Assembly (NCBI GenBank): GCA_910585825.1
Contig: CAJUEY010000001.1
Coordinates: forward strand, 62,001 to 126,000
Origin: an uncultured Lachnospiraceae bacterium
GTDB lineage: Bacteria > Bacillota > Clostridia > Lachnospirales > Lachnospiraceae
Length of the DNA stretch: 64,000 bases
Direction: 5' to 3'
The notes under the pieces are model-generated. The model made no database searches, was not told the DNA's origin, and worked only from the letters and a program-made list of their open reading frames with translations. The position numbers and the translations under genes were made by a program. Below, piece after piece: positions 16,611 through 24,122 of this stretch (positions within the stretch are counted from its first letter, which is position 1; each line of letters opens with the position of its first letter).

Positions 16611-19232
16611 ATGAGAAAACTAACTATGATATTATCATTTTTTATTTTGATTCTGCTGCCTGGAAATACACAGGAAACAAAAGCGGCAACCATCGAGTGG
16701 ATGGATTCCGGAGACTGGAGATATTATGTTGAAGACGGTTATGCTGTATTAGGAGGATATGAGGGGGAAGCAGAGGAAGTATCCATTCCGTCTGTATTAG
16801 GCGTATATACTGTAAAAAAATTGAGGCGGTATGTGTTCAGCGGAACAAATGTGACATGCATAACCGTGCCGTCTACAGTGGAATATATTGACTCATCTGC
16901 TTTTTCTGCAGGGATAGACGCGAATCATTATAGGAAAGAAGGGATAATAGATACCATAAATGTTGATCCGAATAATAGAGTGTATACTTCGCTGGAAGGC
17001 ATTGTCTATAGTAAGGACAGAAAAAAATTGGTATTTTATCCGGAAGGAAGGGCGGCAGAAAATTTCAGTATTCCATTTGGCGTGGAAAAAATTGATTCCA
17101 ATGCATTTGAAAATAACATAAATTTAAAAAGCATCACATTTTCAGACAGCGTAAAAACAATTGGCGGATATGCATTTTGTGACTGTACAAATCTGAAGGA
17201 TGTACATTTGAATGATGGTTTGACAACGATAGAAGATGGAGCATTTTACAGTTGTAAAAGCATGATCTCCATTACGATTCCCAAAACAGTTCAGAGTATG
17301 GACTTCCGCAATCCGATATTTGCAAGTGATTTGCAGCTCATTTCAATTAATGTAGATCCGAATAATCAGTATTATTCATCCTTAGATGGAGTGCTTTTTG
17401 ACAAAAATAAAAAAATTTTATATGTCTATCCGGAAGGCAGGCAGGCAGTTTCTTACACGATACCAAGTACAGTAGAAACGATTAATAGAATAAATAATGC
17501 ATATCTGGAAGAATTGACGCTTCTTCCAGGTGTAAAAAAAATATCAGACCACGCAATGTTTTATGCAAGCTCCCTTGTGAAAATAAATATGCCGGATTCG
17601 GTTGAAGAAATTGGCGAGTATGCATTTTATGGATGTCATAGTCTTAAGGAAATTACGATTCCTTTAAATGTGAAAGTAATTGGTGAGAATCTATTTGCAG
17701 AATGCGAATCGCTGGATAAGATAAAAGTAAATAGCTCAAATTGCACATATTATCCAAGTAATAATGTAATACCGGGAAATGCGGTATTGTATGGACACGG
17801 AAATTCAACTACGCAGAGATATGCAGAAAGTTATGGCAGAACATTTGTAAATATAGAAACAAATGAAGAAATACAATATGTTTATGATGCGAACAGGCTG
17901 CTTGCTTTGCTGCCGTTGCCCAATGGATTTGATTATGGGGAACCGGCATATCCGGGTGTTACATATAAAACGGGAGGGAGCTTTGGAGGATATGCGCCGG
18001 GTATCATACATGAATATAATACCTCTGGAGAAAAGTATAAAAATCTAAAGAATTTTACAGATAATTTAGTAAAAAACTGTGCAACAGACAGTCAGAAAAT
18101 AGATACGATATCAAAGTGGGTGCATGCAAATGTAGAATATAAATTAGGATCTCTGTCGGGCAACAGTATTGATTCCGTATATATTATTTTTGAGCGGTTA
18201 TATGGCAATTGTATGTGTTTAACCCAACTGACCAATTATATGCTGTATCTGGAAGGAATTCCGACTGTTTCCATTATAGTGCCGGGACATGAGATGGGAG
18301 CGGCATTTGATGGGGAAAAGTGGTGTGTAGTTGATTCAACAAGTAATTATATAGGGACTTCAATACCGGATGGATATGGCAAAGTGGATTTCATTATATT
18401 CAGCTCCGGACGTCTGACGTTTGATATAAGGAATACAGAGGGCGTTTATCTTGGAGCGGTGGGGTATGATTACATTGATCAGAATACGATAAAAAGCATA
18501 ACCATACCGTCATTTGTTCAGGGAATTTATAAAGGAGTATTAGACAGTCTGCCCCAAAACACAATTATAAAGGGCACAGTAGGAACGCCTGCAGAAGAGT
18601 TTTGCAAAGAAAATTTTAAAAATATCGTGTATTCGGGAACGGAGTTTTCTGTTGTAAATAAACCGTCAGAAGACGGTAAGGCTGTTTCATCTGATAATGA
18701 GCAGCAATCCTTGGTGAAAAAAGGACTCATATTCGTAAGGGAAGGCATCCGGTATAAAGTTACAAAAAATGCAACCTCTCAAAAAAAGGCTGCTGTATCC
18801 TGCGTCGGCTATACAGAAGGGTTAAAAGGAAGTGTGCGTATACCGGGATATGTAAAGGTATTTGGCGAAATGCTTGAGGTTACGGAAATAGCGGCAAAAG
18901 CGTTTAAGAACAATAAGAAAATTACCAGTTTGACAATACCAAACGAAGTCTGCAAAATCGGAAATTATGCATTTGCCGGATGCACAAAATTAAAAAGCTT
19001 TGCAACGGGCCAATCGATTTCAAAAATAGGCGCTAATGCTTTTCAAGGAGATGGAAAGTTGAAAACATTAAAAATCCAAACTGGAAAGCTGACCAGACAG
19101 AATGTAAAAAAGGCGCTGCGCGAATCAGCGGTCAAAACATTAAAATTATCGTATTCTGCTGTTGGTAAAAAATCGTATTATAAAAAGATTTTTAAAAAGT
19201 TAAACAGTGGGAGAAAAGTCAAAATAAAATAG
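16611..19232 (+). CDS. Secreted LRR_5 (BspA-like) protein with transglutaminase-like domain
   Basis: 873 residues with a signal peptide (MRKLTMILSFFILILLPG, cleavage probably after TKA near residue 26). BspA-type LRR_5 repeats fill about 45-410, with repeated units of the form ITIPxxVxxIGxxAF, and three or four more lie near 755-830. Between them, about 480-590, is a transglutaminase-like core with an intact triad: Cys534 in YGNCMCL, His560 in PGHEMGA and Asp575 in VVDSTS. The C-terminal tail is very basic (KKSYYKKIFKKL, GRKVKIK), which could bind anionic wall polymers. No LPXTG. By eye the gene is more AT-rich than its neighbours, with more AAA/ATA/AAT codons, so it may have joined the operon separately. 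Probably an exported sensor or wall-modifying enzyme. Confidence 0.85.
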   Translation: MRKLTMILSFFILILLPGNTQETKAATIEWMDSGDWRYYVEDGYAVLGGYEGEAEEVSIPSVLGVYTVKKLRRYVFSGTNVTCITVPSTVEYIDSSAFSAGIDANHYRKEGIIDTINVDPNNRVYTSLEGIVYSKDRKKLVFYPEGRAAENFSIPFGVEKIDSNAFENNINLKSITFSDSVKTIGGYAFCDCTNLKDVHLNDGLTTIEDGAFYSCKSMISITIPKTVQSMDFRNPIFASDLQLISINVDPNNQYYSSLDGVLFDKNKKILYVYPEGRQAVSYTIPSTVETINRINNAYLEELTLLPGVKKISDHAMFYASSLVKINMPDSVEEIGEYAFYGCHSLKEITIPLNVKVIGENLFAECESLDKIKVNSSNCTYYPSNNVIPGNAVLYGHGNSTTQRYAESYGRTFVNIETNEEIQYVYDANRLLALLPLPNGFDYGEPAYPGVTYKTGGSFGGYAPGIIHEYNTSGEKYKNLKNFTDNLVKNCATDSQKIDTISKWVHANVEYKLGSLSGNSIDSVYIIFERLYGNCMCLTQLTNYMLYLEGIPTVSIIVPGHEMGAAFDGEKWCVVDSTSNYIGTSIPDGYGKVDFIIFSSGRLTFDIRNTEGVYLGAVGYDYIDQNTIKSITIPSFVQGIYKGVLDSLPQNTIIKGTVGTPAEEFCKENFKNIVYSGTEFSVVNKPSEDGKAVSSDNEQQSLVKKGLIFVREGIRYKVTKNATSQKKAAVSCVGYTEGLKGSVRIPGYVKVFGEMLEVTEIAAKAFKNNKKITSLTIPNEVCKIGNYAFAGCTKLKSFATGQSISKIGANAFQGDGKLKTLKIQTGKLTRQNVKKALRESAVKTLKLSYSAVGKKSYYKKIFKKLNSGRKVKIK

Positions 19233-19283
19233 TAATGTGTATGAAACAAGCATTCATAGAAAATAAGAACAGGAGAAGATGTT

Positions 19284-19874
19284 ATGACGCAAAAATACGG
19301 CGTATTTCTTGCAAGAATGCAGCCTGTCCACAATGCGCATTTGTTTTTAGTCAATAAAGCTTTAGAGGAATGCGATAAGGTTCTGATTGTACTGGGCAGT
19401 GAAAATAAACTGGACATGCTTCGGAATCCTTTTGAGATTTCCCTGCGAGAGAGGATGCTCAGGGAATGTCTTACAGAAGAACAAAATAAAAAAATATCCG
19501 TTGAAACGCTGCCTGACTGGTCAATGGAATCGGATCTGGAGGGAGCCGAAATATGGGGAAGATATTTTTACTACAATGTCGTTTCCAGAATTGGGCAGAA
19601 AAGGTTTTTTATTTACTATTCAGATGATCCTGCCATATTGGACAGATGGTTTAAAAACACGGAGGTTTTTCCATATATTACATATCGAAATTTTGAGCGG
19701 CAGAACCTTTTTGAAGGGCTTTCGTCGACAAAAATCAGACAGGCATTTATCGAACAGGACGTGGAATATATTTCCCGCTATTGTCCGGAATCGGTAGTCA
19801 GCCGGTTTACATATCTGTCGTCATACTATAAAGGGGTAACAGATCATCCGAAAGCAGATTTTTCCATGGAATAG
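19284..19874 (+). CDS. NMN adenylyltransferase-like nucleotidyltransferase
   Basis: 196 residues of the HIGH-type nucleotidyltransferase superfamily. The N-terminus has the adenylyl-transfer motif as HNAH within ARMQPVHNAHLFLVNKAL (about 11-28), a Rossmann strand VLIVLGSEN near 40, and the C-terminal SSTKIRQAF (about 150) corresponding to the ISSTxxR loop. This pattern matches NadM/NadR-type nicotinamide-nucleotide adenylyltransferases, which make NAD from NMN and ATP, rather than the longer NadD. It lies between the LRR-transglutaminase gene and the TraG-like ATPase on the same strand, an unusual place for a housekeeping NAD enzyme. It may replenish NAD during a response, or modify another nucleotide. 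Start ATG 19284 follows AGGAGAAG. Substrate is inferred. Confidence 0.78.
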   Translation: MTQKYGVFLARMQPVHNAHLFLVNKALEECDKVLIVLGSENKLDMLRNPFEISLRERMLRECLTEEQNKKISVETLPDWSMESDLEGAEIWGRYFYYNVVSRIGQKRFFIYYSDDPAILDRWFKNTEVFPYITYRNFERQNLFEGLSSTKIRQAFIEQDVEYISRYCPESVVSRFTYLSSYYKGVTDHPKADFSME

Positions 19875-19962
19875 CAATACCGAAATTCAATATCTGATTG
19901 AGTAAATTCTCCAAATACCGCTATATACAGGTAAATAAACAAAGCGGCATTGGAGGAAAAAG

Positions 19963-21873
19963 ATGATGAAAGAAGATTACCAAAGTTCCATTAAAGAAAT
20001 TTTTGAAGAGTTCATCGGTTCAAAGGTAACGGAATCCAAAAAAATGGTATCGGAGCAGACAATTACATACACGGCTTATATTGAGAATTCCAGCCATACC
20101 TTGAAAAGAAAAATGGATGTCAATGTGAACGGAAAATACGAAAGAATACAGATCGTGGTATATCTGGAACAGGATATTCCGAAACAGAAACATCCGGCAG
20201 TCCGTCAGATGATCAATGATATGCAGAAAGAATGGCTTTATGTACGGCTGTATCTTACGGATGAAAGTGATCTGGCAGCCGATTACTGCATGATTATAAA
20301 AAAGCCTGACTATGTCGGTTATCAGAAGATGTTTGTCGAAAATGTCAGAGAGATGTTTGCGCATATTGTAAATGTTTCCATGGAATATGCAGCGGCCGTA
20401 GAGAAGGCTTTAAAGGATGAAGATGTTTTGCAATCCGGGTTTTGCCGGGATCGGGTTGAATTTAATCCCTTCCGAAACATCTCGTGGGCAAGGTGCTCCT
20501 TGTCGGACAAATCCACGGTAACAGGGAAAGAAAATGCATTGATAGAATATGACCGCGTCATTTTGGGAGAAGGCGCAGTATACAGCACAAACTGCAGTGA
20601 AACGCAGTTGAATAACAATGTGCTTGTGTGCGGCAGCAGCGGTTCCGGAAAGACCATGTCCATATCGGAACCAAGACTTCTTTATACCCGTCATTCAAGT
20701 CTGGTTATGACGCTCTCCAAAAGAAGGCTGATTGCAAAATATACCCGTCTTTTCCGCAGCAGAGGCTATCAGGTCTGGGATTTGAATTTTGTTTCGCCGG
20801 AAGAATCGCAGATTTCCTATGATCCGCTGCAGTATTTAAAAAACTGGGTAGATGTCACATATCTGGCAGAGGCAATCGTAATGGCGGACGCCAGAAAAAA
20901 GGATTCCAAAGCAGATCCATACTGGGATCAGACTGCCGTCAGCCTGCTCTCCGCATTGATTGCCCATGTGCTTATGACAAAAGAACACGGCAGCATGGCG
21001 GATGTGGTTCAATTATTTCATGTCCTTAGAATAAAATCAATAGACGGCATGATAGAAACAACATTAGACAGTGATTTTGAATTGCTCCGCAAGGCGGATC
21101 CTCATTGTTTTGCCGTTGCCTGTTGGGATTCTTTTCACCAGACGCCTATTCGGACATCCGGCTGCATCTATTCAGCATTGGGCACCATGTTAGATAAAGT
21201 ATTTACACCCCAGCTTTGCAAAATGATAAAGAATGCAGAGAAAATTGATTTTCATAAACTCTCCCGTGAAAAAACGCTTTTATTTGTTACGACTTCTCCG
21301 GTTAACCCGGCTTTAAATGCTTTTGCCAATATATTTTACAGCCAGATGTTTAAGGAACTGTTTGAAATCGGGGAGGCAAATGAAAATGGACAGTTGGACA
21401 GGCCGGTGCATGTGTTGTGCGATGATTTTGCCTGTGGTGCAAAAATTTTAAATTTCGCGGAATATATCTCCATTTTCAGGGAAAAAGGAATATCTGTAAC
21501 GATGATGCTGCAAAGTGAAAGCCAGTTGGAATCCATCTACGGCGACGGTGATGCGACCACGATTATCAACAATTCGGATACATATATTTATTTAGGCGGG
21601 ATTGACCTGTATACAGCCAAATCGGTCAGCCAGAGGTTAAATAAGCCGTTGGAAGACGTGCTTTCCATGCCTGTCGGAACGGAATATATATTCCGGCGCG
21701 GACAAAAGCCGATTGCCACGAAAAGATATGATATTTTGAACGACAGAGAATATCAGGCGCTGATGCAGGCGGAGCGGCAGTCCGCAGATGAAGAATTGGA
21801 TTGGGAGACCGATGATTTAGAACCGGAAGAGGAAGAGTTGGAATGGAGTATAGAGGATCTTCTGGATGAATAA
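19963..21873 (+). CDS. Soluble TraG/VirD4-like P-loop ATPase
   Basis: 636 residues. The ATPase part begins with CGSSGSGKTMS (Walker A, about residue 224) and continues with VMTLSKRRLIAKY, YDPLQYLKNW, YWDQTAVSLLSALIAHVL and a Walker B-like HVLCDDFAC near 485; this matches the TraG/VirD4 coupling-protein fold. The usual two N-terminal membrane helices are missing: residues 1-165 are instead a soluble alpha/beta domain that somewhat resembles YbjN or secretion-chaperone folds. The acidic C-terminus (EEEELEWSIEDLLDE) could be a docking tail. No relaxase or other conjugation gene is near, so this is probably not a transfer system. It overlaps or abuts the clpP-like gene. Start ATG 19963 (or 19966) follows TGGAGGAAAA. 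Confidence 0.83.
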   Translation: MMKEDYQSSIKEIFEEFIGSKVTESKKMVSEQTITYTAYIENSSHTLKRKMDVNVNGKYERIQIVVYLEQDIPKQKHPAVRQMINDMQKEWLYVRLYLTDESDLAADYCMIIKKPDYVGYQKMFVENVREMFAHIVNVSMEYAAAVEKALKDEDVLQSGFCRDRVEFNPFRNISWARCSLSDKSTVTGKENALIEYDRVILGEGAVYSTNCSETQLNNNVLVCGSSGSGKTMSISEPRLLYTRHSSLVMTLSKRRLIAKYTRLFRSRGYQVWDLNFVSPEESQISYDPLQYLKNWVDVTYLAEAIVMADARKKDSKADPYWDQTAVSLLSALIAHVLMTKEHGSMADVVQLFHVLRIKSIDGMIETTLDSDFELLRKADPHCFAVACWDSFHQTPIRTSGCIYSALGTMLDKVFTPQLCKMIKNAEKIDFHKLSREKTLLFVTTSPVNPALNAFANIFYSQMFKELFEIGEANENGQLDRPVHVLCDDFACGAKILNFAEYISIFREKGISVTMMLQSESQLESIYGDGDATTIINNSDTYIYLGGIDLYTAKSVSQRLNKPLEDVLSMPVGTEYIFRRGQKPIATKRYDILNDREYQALMQAERQSADEELDWETDDLEPEEEELEWSIEDLLDE

Positions 21874-21898
21874 AAAAAGAGAAAGGAGCACGGTATTT

Positions 21899-22522
21899 AT
21901 GAATATGCAGAAGAAAAGCAGCAACGGAATCACGCTGGTTCCGTTGGAAAGCTGCCTGTTAAGCGACAGGACGGTTTTCATTACAGGAAAAATCGAAGAA
22001 ACGAGCGCGATTGAATTTGTTAAGGAGCTGATGGTTTTAATCAGGGAAGATGATAAGGCTCCCATCCGGATTATGATCAATACGGTCGGCGGCGAGATCA
22101 ACAGCGGAATGCTCATCTATGACGCCATCGTGTCCTGTCAGACGCCGTTGGAAATGTACTGTCTCGGGAAGGCGTTCAGCATGGGCGCGGTAATCTTTGC
22201 CGCAGGCAGGAAGGGAAGCCGGTATATGTTTAAAAACAGTGAGCTTATGGTGCATGAACCATTAATCGGCAATCAGGTGGGAGGCAGCAGCTCTTCCATT
22301 CAGTCCATTTCAAAGACATTGATTGAGACAAAGAAAAAGCTGAACAGGATACTGGCAAAGCATACCAGAAGAACAGAAGAAGAGGTTGAGCAGGCAACGG
22401 GATACGATCATTATTTTCAGGCGGAAGAGGCAATTGCATTTGGCCTGGCGGATCATGTAATCGGATTTACGGAAATGATTATGGGTGGAACAGATGACGG
22501 ATACAATCAGGGAACATTATAA
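21899..22522 (+). CDS. ClpP-family serine protease
   Basis: 207 residues from ATG 21899, chosen because AAAGGAGC lies about 10 bp upstream; an earlier in-frame ATG at 21866 would overlap the ATPase gene. The catalytic triad is intact: Ser94 in KAFSMGAV, His119 in LMVHEPLIG and Asp170 in GYDHYF, close to the S97/H122/D171 positions of E. coli ClpP. The segment QAEEAIAFGLADHV is the usual ClpP C-terminal signature. The sequence is clearly divergent from housekeeping ClpP (for example KAFSMGA instead of MAASMGA). No ClpX/ClpA/ClpC ATPase is encoded here, so it must use a host unfoldase, the adjacent TraG-like ATPase or none. The next gene starts inside it at 22494. Confidence 0.93.
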   Translation: MNMQKKSSNGITLVPLESCLLSDRTVFITGKIEETSAIEFVKELMVLIREDDKAPIRIMINTVGGEINSGMLIYDAIVSCQTPLEMYCLGKAFSMGAVIFAAGRKGSRYMFKNSELMVHEPLIGNQVGGSSSSIQSISKTLIETKKKLNRILAKHTRRTEEEVEQATGYDHYFQAEEAIAFGLADHVIGFTEMIMGGTDDGYNQGTL

Positions 22523-23525
22523 TTTATATTACAGGTACGAGTTAAAGCCGGGAAACGATGCCGCGGAGACAGTCAACAGTCTGTATGACGCTGTCATGCG
22601 TAATGATAAAGAAGCGCTGGGAGAGGTTATCCGGATTCTGGCCTCTAATACATATTTTCTGGCGGCAAAAAGACTGGGTGCAGCCGGTATGAATGAGCCG
22701 GAAACTCTGGATGAAGTCATGCAGGAGATCAAAACTGAGGTTTTTAAGAAAGCCTTCCGCGGTTTTCCCGAAAAAGTCACGGAGGAAGGCTTTTTTGGCT
22801 ACCTTGTCAGAATGGCCGAAGTCTGCTGCAGCAATTATAAAAAGAAATATTTCGGCAGAAAAGACGTGCTTTTGAATGAGCAGGAGAAAGAGGATTTTTT
22901 CGGACAGATACAGGATAGCTGGAATACGGAAGATTTTTATATGGAGGGGGAAAAGCGGCTTGTGCTGAAAGGCATTCTGGAGTTTTACATGGATGCACTC
23001 AGCGGCACAGAGGCTCCGCCTTATCAGGTTCTGACATACTGCTATGCCGTACTGATCCCGCAGATGTTGAAAAGGACATGCAATCCGGCATTGTTGGAGC
23101 AGATAGATACGATAAGCAGAGGGAAGGGAGGAAAGTCAGATTCCCATTATAATGAAATCACCGGACGGCTGGAAGGTGAAATTGCCAGGGACAGCGTAAT
23201 CCTGATGAATTGGGCAATGAACGCAATGCATGGACTGGAGTCCGGCGCTCTGGATCAGGAATTTTTGGAAATTTACCGTTTGGAGCCTTTGGGAAGGAAA
23301 GAATTCCGCTGGGGCGCCGTCTATGAAAAAAATATGAATCAAACATATCTGGGGACGCTTGTGAAAGAACTTGTCATTACAGATGTGTTTTCCAAAAACG
23401 CCATGAAGAACTGGCCGGTTCGGATGGCAAACAGCCTTTTGCGTGACACAGAAAAAATAGCGATGAAAAATACAGAGTTTCGGAACAAAAGCAGGGATAT
23501 TGCGGAAGATTTCTTTTGCAGATAA
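22494..23525 (+). CDS. Sigma-70 region 2-like protein
   Basis: 343 residues from ATG 22494, with GGGTGG just upstream; the start lies 29 bp inside the ClpP gene, which implies translational coupling. Residues about 60-125 (TLDEVMQEIKTEVFKKAF, then GFFGYLVRMAEVCCSNYKKK) look like an ECF sigma region 2, with helix 2.1-2.4 spacing and a basic end. The remaining 200 residues are helical and show no obvious region 4, so it is much longer than a normal ECF factor (about 180 residues). It is followed after 12 bp by a zf-HC2-like gene, which is the classic sigma/anti-sigma order and the main support for the call. It might alternatively be a sigma-derived adaptor that does not bind promoters. Confidence 0.5.
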   Translation: MTDTIREHYNLYYRYELKPGNDAAETVNSLYDAVMRNDKEALGEVIRILASNTYFLAAKRLGAAGMNEPETLDEVMQEIKTEVFKKAFRGFPEKVTEEGFFGYLVRMAEVCCSNYKKKYFGRKDVLLNEQEKEDFFGQIQDSWNTEDFYMEGEKRLVLKGILEFYMDALSGTEAPPYQVLTYCYAVLIPQMLKRTCNPALLEQIDTISRGKGGKSDSHYNEITGRLEGEIARDSVILMNWAMNAMHGLESGALDQEFLEIYRLEPLGRKEFRWGAVYEKNMNQTYLGTLVKELVITDVFSKNAMKNWPVRMANSLLRDTEKIAMKNTEFRNKSRDIAEDFFCR

Positions 23526-23537
23526 AGGAGGGAAAAG

Positions 23538-24122
23538 ATGCATATATCGGAAAATCAGCTGAATGAACTTGCGGGCGCATATGTAAAAGAACAGATTCTG
23601 AATGACAGGCAGCTTGGAATCAAACGGCACATGGCGGAATGCGACGGCTGTTATGAGCGGTTTTGCGTCCGTTACGCGCTGTTAAAATCATTATGCGAAG
23701 TAAATCTATTTTCGCCGGAAACGCTGGAAGAAACGCCCATAAAGCAGGTTTTTCTGAAAATAAAGGCAGTAAAAGAGGCGGTTCATATTGTAAAAAATAC
23801 CATATCGCCTGACTGGGATTTTATCAAAATGCCGCAGCTTTCCGCAGCCCGGGGCGAAAACAGGGACATGGCGGAAGTATTTGAAAATGCCAGCTCGGAA
23901 TATTCTTATATCAAGTGCGAAAAAGACCGGATTACCATTCAGTTGGACGGAGATGTATTTCCGGCGGAGCGCTTAAAATTATATGTCCGTTCCGGTGAAC
24001 AGGAACTACAGTACGATTTTTCATATAATACGGAAACAGAATGTTATCAGGCAATCTTCGACAGGGGAATTCTGGGTGAAGAAGGCGTAATTGAAATTGC
24101 AGGGACAGAAAATGGCGAATAA
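23538..24122 (+). CDS. zf-HC2-like putative anti-sigma protein
   Basis: 194 residues. The N-terminal 45 residues carry the anti-sigma zinc-finger pattern H-x3-C-x2-C in RHMAECDGCYERF near residue 32, preceded by helix LNELAGAYVKEQIL. The rest is beta-rich (about 115-190) with no membrane helix, so unlike many anti-sigma factors it is cytoplasmic. It starts at ATG 23538 after AAAGGAGGGAAAAG, right behind the sigma-like gene, and overlaps the CHAT gene by 11 bp. Likely role: zinc-dependent partner or inhibitor of the sigma-like protein, with its soluble C-terminal domain as sensor or protease-sensitive part. The finger is clear; the anti-sigma function is inferred from context. Confidence 0.65.
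   Translation: MHISENQLNELAGAYVKEQILNDRQLGIKRHMAECDGCYERFCVRYALLKSLCEVNLFSPETLEETPIKQVFLKIKAVKEAVHIVKNTISPDWDFIKMPQLSAARGENRDMAEVFENASSEYSYIKCEKDRITIQLDGDVFPAERLKLYVRSGEQELQYDFSYNTETECYQAIFDRGILGEEGVIEIAGTENGE

Noticed and set aside
19963..21873. Conjugative element or ICE suggested by the TraG/VirD4-like gene
   Set aside because: No relaxase, integrase, VirB4 or att-like repeats in the window, and the protein lacks coupling-protein membrane helices.
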